Made by a program: the position numbers and the translations under genes. DNA of 64,000 bases from Microcosmobacter mediterraneus. Lineage in GTDB: Bacteria > Bacteroidota > Bacteroidia > Flavobacteriales > Flavobacteriaceae. The stretch is taken from positions 24,963-88,962 of the forward strand of contig NZ_JAVRIA010000008.1 of NCBI RefSeq assembly GCF_031846265.1. Direction: 5' to 3'. Each line of letters starts with the position of its first letter. The first letter of the stretch is position 1. Positions 42,151 through 50,656 of this stretch are shown here, piece by piece. The notes under the pieces are model-generated. The model was not told the origin of the DNA, ran no database searches, and worked only from the letters and a program-made list of their open reading frames with translations.

Positions 42151-42522
42151 TTACTCAGAATCCTCATAAAAATCATCAATATCTCTACGATCTTTTTTTG
42201 TTGGTCGTCCTGTACCTTTCTTTCTGTAGTAATCCTTAGAATATTTAAGAAGCTGCTGAGCATCAAATTCAGATTTTGGAGTTGTATCTGTTCTATAAAT
42301 ATCAACTAGCTTAGCGCCAACTCTATTTGGAGGAATATCTAAGATAGTAAGTTGGTAGTTGATTTGATTTTTACGAACACTTATTTTATCCATAGGATAC
42401 ACTTCTTTTCCAGGCTTAGAAATTTGTTCATTGACTTTAATTTGTCCTTTTTTGCAAGCAGTTGTTGCCATATTTCTTGTTTTGAAATAACGAACACACC
42501 ATAAAAACTTATCAATCCTCAT
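42151..42522 (-). CDS. S4-domain RNA-binding protein, Hsp15-like
   Basis: This 123-residue basic protein begins with an S4 RNA-binding domain (RIDKFLWCVRYFKTRNMATT, KKGQIKVNEQISKPGKEV) and has a lysine-rich C-terminal tail. It matches the Hsp15 (HslR) group, which in E. coli binds free 50S subunits carrying nascent chains. It precedes the PRTase gene on the same strand by 38 bases and could share its transcript. Confidence 0.88.
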   Translation of the reverse strand: MRIDKFLWCVRYFKTRNMATTACKKGQIKVNEQISKPGKEVYPMDKISVRKNQINYQLTILDIPPNRVGAKLVDIYRTDTTPKSEFDAQQLLKYSKDYYRKKGTGRPTKKDRRDIDDFYEDSE

Positions 42523-42649
42523 ACAAATTCATTAAAAACAACGTTAATGTTGTTGTACAAAAATAGTATTATATTGTATCTTGCGAACTTAAAATTAAGC
42601 AAGATTGAACAATTTGATTTAGTCCTCTAAGTCATTAAAAAAAGAATTT

Positions 42650-43585
42650 ATGAAAATTAGAAGTTTGGGTGTTTTGGTTTTAACACTATCTTTACTGATT
42701 GCCTCTTGTCGTCCAGATGATGGAGGGTCTACTACACCTGTTGCTAATGATAGAACAGAACAGCAAGTTATCGATGATGCTGCACTAGTTGAGTACTTAA
42801 ATACACATTATTATAATGCTACGACCTTTGATGGTTCTGGTGGTTTTACCATAGAAGATATTGACATCATGGAATTACCAAAAGATGACGATGATAACTA
42901 TTTACCTTTACCAGATCCTGATAATAATAATTTGTTAATAGAGGATGTTGAAGAAATTGCTACCACTTTCTTAGACGTAGATTATAAATATTACATATTG
43001 AGACTAGGTCAAAATGGAGGAGGAGAAAGTCCTAAATTCTCTGACGATATTAGAGTACGTTATTCTGGTAACTTAGAAGATGGTACTATTTTCGATAGTG
43101 CTGTTACACCAGTTGAATTTGATATGACCAACGTTATACAAGGTTGGAATCGTGTTATGCCACAGTATAATACTGCAGAATCTTTTGAAATTATTGGAGG
43201 AGAAGTTATTTATACCAATTATGGTTTAGGCGTTATGTTTTTACCTTCAGGTTTATCTTATTTTGCAACACCACCTTTTGGAGTACCAGCTTATGCTAAC
43301 CTAGTCTTTAAATTTGAGTTATTACAATTTGAAGAAAATGATCATGATAACGATGGTATTCCTTCTTATTTAGAAGATTTAGATTTAGATCTTAACCTAT
43401 TTACAGATGATACAGATGAAAATAGTGTACCTAATTATATAGATAATGATGATGATGGTGATGGTGTTTTAACAATCAATGAAGACGAAAACGGAGATGG
43501 AGATCCTACCAATGATATTGGTGAAAACGGAATCCCTAGATATTTAGATCCTGAAGAAACGGATTCTTTTGAAACAGAAGACTAA
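42650..43585 (+). CDS. FKBP-type peptidyl-prolyl isomerase lipoprotein with Ca-binding tail
   Basis: This 311-residue protein has a lipoprotein signal (lipobox LIASC, Cys about residue 20), an N-terminal acidic region, and an FKBP domain (about 125-230; VRYSGNLEDGTIFDSA, VIQGWNRVMP, FGVPAYANLVFKFELLQ). The tail (232-311) is made of Asp/Asn-rich thrombospondin type 3-like units (ENDHDNDGIPSYLED, NDDDGDGVLTINEDENGDGD), which probably bind calcium. The FKBP active-site aromatic set looks incomplete, so catalysis is uncertain. It should face the periplasm or the surface. Confidence 0.87.
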   Translation: MKIRSLGVLVLTLSLLIASCRPDDGGSTTPVANDRTEQQVIDDAALVEYLNTHYYNATTFDGSGGFTIEDIDIMELPKDDDDNYLPLPDPDNNNLLIEDVEEIATTFLDVDYKYYILRLGQNGGGESPKFSDDIRVRYSGNLEDGTIFDSAVTPVEFDMTNVIQGWNRVMPQYNTAESFEIIGGEVIYTNYGLGVMFLPSGLSYFATPPFGVPAYANLVFKFELLQFEENDHDNDGIPSYLEDLDLDLNLFTDDTDENSVPNYIDNDDDGDGVLTINEDENGDGDPTNDIGENGIPRYLDPEETDSFETED

Positions 43586-43589
43586 TTAA

Positions 43590-43614
43590 AAAGCCGCTAA
43601 ATTTTAGCGGCTTT
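43590..43614. terminator. Bidirectional terminator between FKBP and OMP genes
   Basis: An 11-bp stem AAAGCCGCTAA / TTAGCGGCTTT with a 3-base loop; the better T-run is on the minus strand. Confidence 0.75.
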
Positions 43615-43620
43615 CTTATA

Positions 43621-44205
43621 TTATATTTTTAAAGATAAACTGAGAATTAGTTGATCTGGTCTGGTATCTAATCGACTTATATCAATCCCATTATTATTAA
43701 GGAAATTAGCTTCATTATCACTAAATCCTCTCTCGTATCGTAAATCAATTCCAAATTTATCTATATTAAGTCCAATACCAAAGTTTAAACCAACACTAAA
43801 GTCATTGTCAATATCACTTACATTAATATTTCCAAATTCAGAATCTAAGATATACTGAAGTGATGGACCACCAAATATATTAATAGGTCCAAGAACTTTA
43901 ATACCTACTAAGAGTGGTAAGTCTAGTTTTTTCATACTAAAATCTGAGCTGTTATAATCACTCTTTGTAGCTGTATAAACCAGTTCTGGTCTAAAGAATA
44001 CCTTGTTGCCAAGTTTGCCAAATACACCAAAATGATAACCTATATTTCTATCAGGATTCTCGGCTGTATCACCTATTGAGGCAAAGTAATTGCCATTTGC
44101 GTTGTAGTTTAAACCACCTTTAATTCCAAAACCACTGCCTGATTGTGCATAGGTAGATGAACAGAATAATGTCAGTATAAAAACTGATAAAGCTAATTTT
44201 CTCAT
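43621..44205 (-). CDS. Outer-membrane beta-barrel protein, PorT-like
   Basis: This 194-residue protein has a signal peptide (KLALSVFILTLFCSSTYAQ) and short amphipathic strands typical of the small 8-strand barrels in Bacteroidota (GFGIKGGLNYNANGNYF, YHFGVFGKLGNKVFFRPELVY, KLDLPLLVGIKV, GLNIDKFGIDLRYERGF, ending LSLSLKI). PorT of the type IX system is in this superfamily, but this protein is not clearly PorT itself. Function unknown. Confidence 0.85.
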   Translation of the reverse strand: MRKLALSVFILTLFCSSTYAQSGSGFGIKGGLNYNANGNYFASIGDTAENPDRNIGYHFGVFGKLGNKVFFRPELVYTATKSDYNSSDFSMKKLDLPLLVGIKVLGPINIFGGPSLQYILDSEFGNINVSDIDNDFSVGLNFGIGLNIDKFGIDLRYERGFSDNEANFLNNNGIDISRLDTRPDQLILSLSLKI

Positions 44206-44280
44206 AATATTCGTTTTAAGATTTGATAGTTATAATCAAAAACGTTGCCAAAAGAAAATTATTCTTAATAAGCTAATCTT

Positions 44281-45234
44281 TTATTTGCGCTTTAGTACTG
44301 TTAATGATGCTTCAACTATAGCTTTAGCATTAAGACCATATTTATCCATTAATTGAGCCGGAGTACCAGATTCTCCAAAAGTATCTTTGGTAGCTACAAA
44401 TTCTTGAGGTGTTGGGTGGTGTAACGCTAATACTCTAGAGACACTTTCTCCGAGACCTCCAAGATAATTATGTTCTTCGCAGGTTACTACACAACCTGTT
44501 TTTTTAACAGAATTAATTATGGCATCTACATCCAAAGGTTTTATGGTGTGTATATTTATCACTTCAGCACTTATCCCTTTTTCATTAAGAGTTTTTGCAG
44601 CTTCTAATGCTTCCCAAACTAAATGTCCTGTAGCCACAATTGTTACATCATTACCGATTTGTAAATATACTGCTTTACCTATTTCGAAAGTTTGATTCTC
44701 TGGTGTAAAGTTTGCTACTTTAGGTCTACCAAACCTTAAATAAACAGGACCATGATGTTTAGCTATAGCAAGCGTAGCAGCTTTAGTTTGGTTATAGTCG
44801 CATGTATTAATTACAGTCATGCCAGGAAGCATCTTCATTAAGCCAATATCTTCTAGGATTTGATGTGTAGCACCATCTTCGCCTAGAGTTACTCCTGCAT
44901 GAGAAGCACAAATTTTTACATTCTTATGAGAATAGGCAACGCTCTGTCTTATCTGATCATAAACTCTTCCGGTTGAGAAATTTGCAAATGTTCCAGTAAA
45001 AGGAATTTTACCACCTATGGTCATTCCTGCTGCCATACCAATCATATTGGCTTCAGCAATCCCAACTTGGAAAAAACGATCCGGATGGTTGGCTTTAAAA
45101 TCATCCATTTTTAATGAGCCAGTTAGATCTGCACATAAAGCAACTACATTATCGTTAGTCTGTCCTAGTTCAGTTAATCCTGCTCCAAAGCCTGATCGTG
45201 TATCTTTATTTCCTGTGTTTTTGTATTCTATCAT
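44281..45234 (-). CDS. Transketolase, C-terminal subunit
   Basis: This 317-residue protein corresponds to the pyrimidine-binding and C-terminal domains of transketolase: GLTELGQTNDNVVALCADL, RFFQVGIAEANMIGMAAGM (with the catalytic Glu region), SHAGVTLGEDGATHQ, and the C-terminal TCEEHNYLGGLGESV. It forms the enzyme with the product of the gene at 45285, which lies 50 bases upstream on the same strand. Transketolase links the pentose phosphate pathway to glycolysis. The ATG at 45234 was chosen; a TTG two codons before is less likely. Confidence 0.92.
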   Translation of the reverse strand: MIEYKNTGNKDTRSGFGAGLTELGQTNDNVVALCADLTGSLKMDDFKANHPDRFFQVGIAEANMIGMAAGMTIGGKIPFTGTFANFSTGRVYDQIRQSVAYSHKNVKICASHAGVTLGEDGATHQILEDIGLMKMLPGMTVINTCDYNQTKAATLAIAKHHGPVYLRFGRPKVANFTPENQTFEIGKAVYLQIGNDVTIVATGHLVWEALEAAKTLNEKGISAEVINIHTIKPLDVDAIINSVKKTGCVVTCEEHNYLGGLGESVSRVLALHHPTPQEFVATKDTFGESGTPAQLMDKYGLNAKAIVEASLTVLKRK

Positions 45235-45284
45235 TTTCAATATTGTTTTAAGATCATCTCTAAAATGAAGTATTTGGATGCCTT

Positions 45285-46130
45285 TTAATAATCGCCTAAA
45301 GTTTCTGAATTTTGCCCAAGACCAATTGCTAATTGATCATCATTTGGTGCCTTGCCATGCCAAGCATGAGTGTGCATCATAAAATCTACACCATTACCCA
45401 TTACAGTTTTTAACAAAACACAAACAGGTTTTCCTTGTCCAGATTTAGATTTGGCGTCTTCCAACCCTTTTATTATCGCTTCTATAGAATTGCCTTCTTC
45501 AACCTCTACAACAGTCCATCCAAAAGCTTCAAACTTAGCTTTTAAGTTACCCATTGGCAATACATCATCTGTAGAGCCATCAATTTGCTGACCGTTAAGA
45601 TCTATAGTAGAAATAAGATTATCTACCTTATTACCAGACGCATACATTATGGCTTCCCAATTCTGACCTTCTTGTAACTCACCATCACCATGCAAGCTGT
45701 AAACAATATGTTTATCGTTATTTAATTTTTTAGTCTCAGCAGCACCAATTGCAACAGACATACCTTGACCAAGAGAGCCAGAGGCAATTCTCACTCCTGG
45801 TAGTCCTTCATGTGTAGTAGGATGTCCTTGTAATCTAGAATTTATTAATCTAAATGTATTTAATTCATCAACTGGAAAATAACCAGATCTAGCTAATACA
45901 CTGTAGTATACAGGTGAAATATGACCATTAGATAAAAAGAAAAGATCTTCACCTTTGCCATCCATATTAAAACCATCATTACGTTGCATAACGTCTTGAT
46001 AAAGCGCTACAAAAAATTCAGCACAGCCAAGAGATCCACCTGGATGACCAGAGTTTACTTTATGAACCATTCTAAGTATATCTCGTCGTACTTGAGTTGT
46101 TAAATCTTCTAGTTGTTTAATATCTGGCAT
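45285..46130 (-). CDS. Transketolase, N-terminal subunit
   Basis: This 281-residue protein holds the thiamine-diphosphate diphosphate-binding domain: HKVNSGHPGGSLGCAEFFVAL, SNGHISPVYYSVLA, GSLGQGMSVAIGAA, and GDGELQEGQNWEAIMYA with the GDG...N metal motif. With the C-terminal subunit gene downstream it makes a split transketolase, common in Bacteroidota, Archaea and some Firmicutes. A promoter TTG-N19-TATTTTTG lies 29 bases before the ATG. Confidence 0.93.
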   Translation of the reverse strand: MPDIKQLEDLTTQVRRDILRMVHKVNSGHPGGSLGCAEFFVALYQDVMQRNDGFNMDGKGEDLFFLSNGHISPVYYSVLARSGYFPVDELNTFRLINSRLQGHPTTHEGLPGVRIASGSLGQGMSVAIGAAETKKLNNDKHIVYSLHGDGELQEGQNWEAIMYASGNKVDNLISTIDLNGQQIDGSTDDVLPMGNLKAKFEAFGWTVVEVEEGNSIEAIIKGLEDAKSKSGQGKPVCVLLKTVMGNGVDFMMHTHAWHGKAPNDDQLAIGLGQNSETLGDY

Positions 46131-46158
46131 TAGGATTATGACTTTAAATTTAAAGCAT

Positions 46159-46188
46159 CAAAAATAGGTTTTAAAAACCCCTTTGCAA
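46159..46188 (-). promoter_or_regulatory. Promoter of the split transketolase operon
   Basis: On the minus strand TTG (46188-46186), a 19-base spacer and TATTTTTG (46166-46159) match the consensus. Confidence 0.75.
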
Positions 46189-46326
46189 AGTCTAAAAAAA
46201 GCCACTTATTAACGAAATACCTCTACTTGCTAACAATTTTTGATTTAGACCAATTTCTTATGAATTAAGAATTTTAACAGCTACATATTTTTAGAAGTCA
46301 TTAGGATAATTTGACATTGAGTTGAT

Positions 46327-46334
46327 TATCTTTG
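46327..46334 (+). promoter_or_regulatory. -7 promoter element of tgt
   Basis: TATCTTTG fits TAnnTTTG, 21 bases before the ATG at 46356. An in-frame TTG at 46332 lies inside it and so cannot be the start. Confidence 0.65.
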
Positions 46335-46355
46335 GCAACGCAGATAATCTATAAC

Positions 46356-47486
46356 ATGACTTTCGATTTAAAAGCTAAAGATCCACAAAGTAAAGCAAGA
46401 GCAGGTATATTAAAAACAGATCATGGAACTATTGAGACTCCTATTTTTATGCCTGTAGGAACTGTAGCTTCTGTTAAAGGTGTGCATCAGCGTGAGCTTA
46501 AAAATGATATTAATCCAGATATTATTTTAGGAAACACCTATCACCTTTACTTAAGACCACAAACACCAATTTTAGAAGCAGCTGGAGGTTTACATAAGTT
46601 TATGAATTGGGATAGAAATATTTTAACAGATTCTGGAGGTTATCAAGTATACTCTTTATCTGCTAATAGAAAAATTAAAGAAGAAGGCGTTAAGTTTAAA
46701 AGTCATATCGATGGAAGTTATCATACTTTTACTCCAGAAAATGTTATGGAAATTCAGCGAACTATAGGAGCTGATATTATTATGGCTTTTGATGAATGCA
46801 CACCATATCCATGTGATTATAATTACGCAAAGCGTTCTATGCATATGACGCATCGCTGGTTAGATCGCTGTGTAAATCATTTAGAGAAATTACCGTTTAA
46901 GTACGATTACAGTCAAACATTTTTTCCTATTGTCCAAGGCAGTACTTATAAAGATTTACGAGAACAATCAGCAGAATATATAGCTAACGCTGGAGCTGAA
47001 GGAAATGCTATAGGTGGATTATCTGTTGGTGAACCTGCTGAAGAAATGTATGCAATGACTGAAGTTGTTTGTGATATATTGCCTGAGGATAAACCTCGTT
47101 ATTTAATGGGAGTTGGAACACCAATAAACATATTAGAAAATATTGCCTTAGGTGTTGATATGTTTGATTGTGTAATGCCAACACGTAATGCAAGAAATGG
47201 GATGCTATTTACTGCTCATGGAACAATAAACATTAAAAATAAAAAATGGGAAGACGATTTCTCTCCGATAGATGAAATGGCAATTACGTTTGTAGATACA
47301 GAATATACTAAAGCATACTTAAAGCATTTATTCAGCGTTAATGAATTGCTCGGAAAACAAATAGCTACCATTCATAACCTAGGATTTTATTTATGGTTAG
47401 TTAGAGAAGCTAGAAAGCATATTATTGCAGGAGATTTTGCGACATGGAAAGCACAAATGGTTAATCAAATGAATAAGCGTTTATAA
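46356..47486 (+). CDS. tgt: tRNA-guanine transglycosylase
   Basis: This 376-residue TIM-barrel enzyme exchanges the wobble guanine for preQ1 in GUN-anticodon tRNAs on the way to queuosine. Motifs are TPIFMPVGTVASVKG, DSGGYQVYSLSANRK (catalytic Asp region), IMAFDECTPYP, GGLSVGEP, YLMGVGTP and MFDCVMPTRNARNG with the nucleophile Asp. The bacterial zinc site of three Cys and a His at the C-terminus is not obvious: only a His-containing stretch IHNLGFYLWLVR is clear. The start is the ATG at 46356. Confidence 0.95.
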   Translation: MTFDLKAKDPQSKARAGILKTDHGTIETPIFMPVGTVASVKGVHQRELKNDINPDIILGNTYHLYLRPQTPILEAAGGLHKFMNWDRNILTDSGGYQVYSLSANRKIKEEGVKFKSHIDGSYHTFTPENVMEIQRTIGADIIMAFDECTPYPCDYNYAKRSMHMTHRWLDRCVNHLEKLPFKYDYSQTFFPIVQGSTYKDLREQSAEYIANAGAEGNAIGGLSVGEPAEEMYAMTEVVCDILPEDKPRYLMGVGTPINILENIALGVDMFDCVMPTRNARNGMLFTAHGTINIKNKKWEDDFSPIDEMAITFVDTEYTKAYLKHLFSVNELLGKQIATIHNLGFYLWLVREARKHIIAGDFATWKAQMVNQMNKRL

Positions 47487-47488
47487 TA

Positions 47489-48565
47489 GTGAAGATATTA
47501 GATTGGTACATATTAAGACGTTACTTGTTTACATTCTTCTCTATGTTATTATTGTTTATTCCAATAATGATAACTGTAAACCTAGCAGAGAAGATTGGTA
47601 AAATTCTTGAAAAAGAAGTTCCATTTTGGGAAGTTATGGAATACTATTTAAACTTTACGATAGTATTTGCCAACTTACTATTTCCTATATTTTTGTTCTT
47701 ATCTGTGATTTGGTTTACCTCTAAACTTGCCAATAATACTGAGGTTATCGCTTTTTTAAGTTCTGGAGTATCCTTTACACGATTTTTAAGACCCTATCTT
47801 ATTGGAGCTTCTATTGTTGCAGCTATTGCACTTTTATTAGGCTTATATCTAGCACCAAAAGCAAATACAGGTTTTAATGAGTTTAAATATAAATATCTAA
47901 AAGGTAGAGCTGGAGTTCAGGATACAAAGCATGTTTACAGTCAAATTAATGATAATGATATTATTTATGTTAGTAGTTTTAATCCTAGTGATAAATCAGG
48001 AAGAAACTTCACTTTAGAGCATTTTGAAGGTAATGAATTAAAATATAAAATTTTTGCAGATCAAATTAAATATGATGAAAAAGACTCTACTTACAAGTTA
48101 ACACGTTATGTGAAGCGTGTTGTTGGACAAGAAGATGATAGCATTTTTATTCAACGACGTATGAATTTTGATTTTAAATTTAACATCGAAGAGTTTACAC
48201 CTGTATCCTACGCAGCTGAAACTAAAACCTATTCTGATTTAGTAAGATTCATTGAACGAGAAAAGAAAAAAGGGTCCTCTCAGATTGGACGATATGAAGT
48301 TGTAAAATACAGAAAATGGAGCCTTCCTGTTTCTGTGTTTATTTTAACTATTATTGGTCTATCAGTATCTTCAGTAAAACGACGAGGCGGAATGGGAGTA
48401 AATCTATTATTCGGAATTTCTATTGCCTTAGTCTACGTGTTCTTTGATAAGATATTTGGAGTAATGGCAGAACAATCTAGTTTTTCACCTCTAGTTGCCG
48501 TTTGGTTTCCAAATATCATTTTTGGTATTTTAGCCATATACATACTATACAATGCCAAACGCTAA
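47489..48565 (+). CDS. LptF/LptG family lipopolysaccharide permease
   Basis: This 358-residue protein has the typical LptF/G layout: two N-terminal helices (ILDWYILRRYLFTFFSMLLL), helices at about 60-115, a periplasmic beta-jellyroll (about 130-260) and three C-terminal helices (LPVSVFILTIIGLSV, MGVNLLFGISIALVYV, FGILAIYIL). It moves LPS from the inner membrane to the Lpt bridge with LptB. Only one such gene is seen here. The start is GTG, 2 bases after the tgt stop; the next gene overlaps its end by 14 bases. Confidence 0.9.
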   Translation: MKILDWYILRRYLFTFFSMLLLFIPIMITVNLAEKIGKILEKEVPFWEVMEYYLNFTIVFANLLFPIFLFLSVIWFTSKLANNTEVIAFLSSGVSFTRFLRPYLIGASIVAAIALLLGLYLAPKANTGFNEFKYKYLKGRAGVQDTKHVYSQINDNDIIYVSSFNPSDKSGRNFTLEHFEGNELKYKIFADQIKYDEKDSTYKLTRYVKRVVGQEDDSIFIQRRMNFDFKFNIEEFTPVSYAAETKTYSDLVRFIEREKKKGSSQIGRYEVVKYRKWSLPVSVFILTIIGLSVSSVKRRGGMGVNLLFGISIALVYVFFDKIFGVMAEQSSFSPLVAVWFPNIIFGILAIYILYNAKR

Positions 48566-49442
48566 ACTTAAGAATTACCTTCACCTTCACGTATTGGTTT
48601 TTATAGCAGGCTTTACGGCTATTCTAGGAAAAGAAATATCTATAGATTCTGTTCCATTGGTTTGGTATAGAATGCTCATTGCTATGCTTTTAATGTTTTG
48701 TTACATTAAGATTATTAGGCTTAAAATTAAAGTAGATAAAAAAACCATGTTTCAATTTTTTGGAGCAGGTATTATCATAGCATTACACTGGATTACTTTT
48801 TTTGAATCTATTAACCAAGCCAATGTATCTATAGCCTTGGCTATGTTTTCAACAGGTGCTTTTTTTGCATCGTTTATTGAGCCTTTAATTTTTAGAAGAA
48901 GAATTTTAGGTTTTGAGATACTTTTTGGTATTGTAGTTATTATTGGTGTTTTTTTAATAACACAAAGCGAGATAAGGTATATCAATGGTATTTTATTAGG
49001 TATATCATCAGCATTGTTTTCAACTTTATTTGCTGTTATTAATGGAAAATTTATTGTAAAGCATAATGCCACTATAATTTCATTTTATGAATTTATAAGT
49101 GGTGTTTTTTTTATTAGTATTTTTTTAGTTTTTAAGAATGAATTTTCAAGGGAGTTCTTTCAGTTATCTAGTAAAGATTGGCTTTTATTATTAATACTTG
49201 GTTCAGTTTGTACAGCATATGCTTTTATTGGTGCAATACATGTAATGAAACAGATAAGCCCTTACACAGTAATATTAAGTTATAATTTAGAGCCCATTTA
49301 CGGAATTGCTATAGCGCTCTTTTTATATCCTGAAACAGAAACCATGTCGCCAAATTTTTATTATGGTGCTATCTTAATTTTATGCACAGTAATTTTAGAT
49401 AGTGTTTTAAAAAATAGAAAGAAGAAGAAATTAAATACATAA
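48552..49442 (+). CDS. DMT-superfamily (EamA) transporter
   Basis: This 296-residue protein has ten hydrophobic helices in two EamA repeats (about 5-135 and 145-290), short loops and a Lys-rich C-terminal end. The segment WYRMLIAMLLMF and the N-terminal FTAILGKEISIDSVPLVW fit the family. The substrate cannot be told; EamA proteins export metabolites such as amino acids. It overlaps the permease gene by 14 bases and is probably co-transcribed with tgt and the permease. Confidence 0.88.
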   Translation: MPNAKLKNYLHLHVLVFIAGFTAILGKEISIDSVPLVWYRMLIAMLLMFCYIKIIRLKIKVDKKTMFQFFGAGIIIALHWITFFESINQANVSIALAMFSTGAFFASFIEPLIFRRRILGFEILFGIVVIIGVFLITQSEIRYINGILLGISSALFSTLFAVINGKFIVKHNATIISFYEFISGVFFISIFLVFKNEFSREFFQLSSKDWLLLLILGSVCTAYAFIGAIHVMKQISPYTVILSYNLEPIYGIAIALFLYPETETMSPNFYYGAILILCTVILDSVLKNRKKKKLNT

Positions 49443-49497
49443 TACCAAGATTTATACTAAAGTTGATTTAAGGATTCTCATATTGAATCAAAAAATG

Positions 49498-49505
49498 TAA
49501 ATTTG
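49498..49505 (+). promoter_or_regulatory. -7 promoter element of accA
   Basis: TAAATTTG fits TAnnTTTG, 30 bases before the ATG at 49536. Confidence 0.6.
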
Positions 49506-49535
49506 CATGCTAACTAAAACTAAAATTCAGTTTCT

Positions 49536-50489
49536 ATGGAATATTTAGAATTTGAACTTCCAATTAAAGAACTAGAAGAACAACTAGAAAAATGCCAAGT
49601 TATAGGTGAGGAGAGTGAAGTTGATGTAACTGAAACCTGTAAACAAATTGAAAAAAAACTAGCAGAAACCAAAAAGGATATTTACAAAAACCTTTCAGCT
49701 TGGCAAAGAGTACAGCTGTCTAGACATCCTAATAGACCTTATACTTTAGATCACATTAAAGCACTTTGTGGTGATTCGTTTTTAGAATTACATGGTGATC
49801 GTAATGTAAAGGACGATAAAGCCATGATTGGTGGTTTGGGTAAAATAGGAGACCAAACATATATGTTTATTGGTCAGCAAAAAGGGTTTAATACAAAAAC
49901 TAGACAATATAGAAATTTCGGAATGTCTAATCCAGAAGGTTATCGTAAAGCTTTGCGTTTAATGAAATCTGCTGAAAAGTTTGGTATTCCTGTTGTTACA
50001 CTTATAGATACTCCTGGTGCTTATCCTGGACTAGAGGCTGAAGAACGCGGACAAGGCGAAGCTATAGCTAGAAATATATTAGAAATGACACGTCTTAAAG
50101 TTCCCATCATAACCATTATTATTGGTGAAGGAGCTTCAGGAGGAGCCCTAGGTATTGGTGTTGGCGATAAAGTTTTAATGCTAGAAAATACCTGGTATTC
50201 TGTTATATCACCAGAATCGTGTTCATCTATTTTATGGAGAAGTTGGGAATATAAAGAGCAAGCAGCAGAAGCACTAAAACTTACAGCTAAGGACATGAAA
50301 CGTATGAAGCTTGTAGACGAAATCATCAAAGAACCATTAGGTGGCGCGCATACAGATAGAGAAAAAACATTTTTAGCTGTTAAAGATGCAATCTTAAAAA
50401 ATTATGATCTTCTAAAGAACTTATCACCAAAAGAATTGGTGAAACAACGTATGGAAAAATACGATGAGATGGGAGTTTATAAAAGCTAA
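49536..50489 (+). CDS. accA: Acetyl-CoA carboxylase carboxyltransferase subunit alpha
   Basis: This 317-residue subunit works with AccD to carboxylate acetyl-CoA at the start of fatty acid synthesis. Motifs are an N-terminal helical region (LEFELPIKELEEQLE), WQRVQLSRHPNRPYTLDHI, GDRNVKDDKAMIGGLG, TLIDTPGAYPGLEAEERGQ, IGEGASGGALGIGVGDKVLMLENTWYSVISPE in order, and LKLTAKDMKRMKLVDEII. Length matches the family. A good terminator follows at 50517-50543. Confidence 0.96.
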   Translation: MEYLEFELPIKELEEQLEKCQVIGEESEVDVTETCKQIEKKLAETKKDIYKNLSAWQRVQLSRHPNRPYTLDHIKALCGDSFLELHGDRNVKDDKAMIGGLGKIGDQTYMFIGQQKGFNTKTRQYRNFGMSNPEGYRKALRLMKSAEKFGIPVVTLIDTPGAYPGLEAEERGQGEAIARNILEMTRLKVPIITIIIGEGASGGALGIGVGDKVLMLENTWYSVISPESCSSILWRSWEYKEQAAEALKLTAKDMKRMKLVDEIIKEPLGGAHTDREKTFLAVKDAILKNYDLLKNLSPKELVKQRMEKYDEMGVYKS

Positions 50490-50516
50490 CCCTCTAACAA
50501 CATAGCTTTTAAAAGT

Positions 50517-50543
50517 ACTGAAGTGTTTTACTTCAGTTTTTTT
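50517..50543 (+). terminator. Intrinsic terminator of accA
   Basis: Stem ACTGAAGT / ACTTCAGT (50517-50524 with 50530-50537), a 5-base loop and a run of T. Confidence 0.85.
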
Positions 50544-50572
50544 ATCACTATTAACAATATTTCTCACTTATT

Positions 50573-50598
50573 AACAGTTCAATTGTTGATGAACTGTT
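50573..50598 (+). promoter_or_regulatory. Inverted repeat upstream of dnaB
   Basis: AACAGTTCA (50573-50581) and TGAACTGTT (50590-50598) are perfect 9-bp arms around 8 bases, 59 bases before the dnaB ATG. No T-run follows. It may be a protein-binding site or a leader hairpin; its role is unknown. Confidence 0.4.
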
Positions 50599-50656
50599 GA
50601 GATTCATAAATTAGTCTCAAGCAGTTTATCGATAGTTATTAGCTACTTTAGCAGTT

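Noticed and set aside
42102..42305. 67-codon minus-strand reading frame overlapping the S4 and PRTase genes
   Set aside because: It is in another frame of two supported genes and has no recognisable features.
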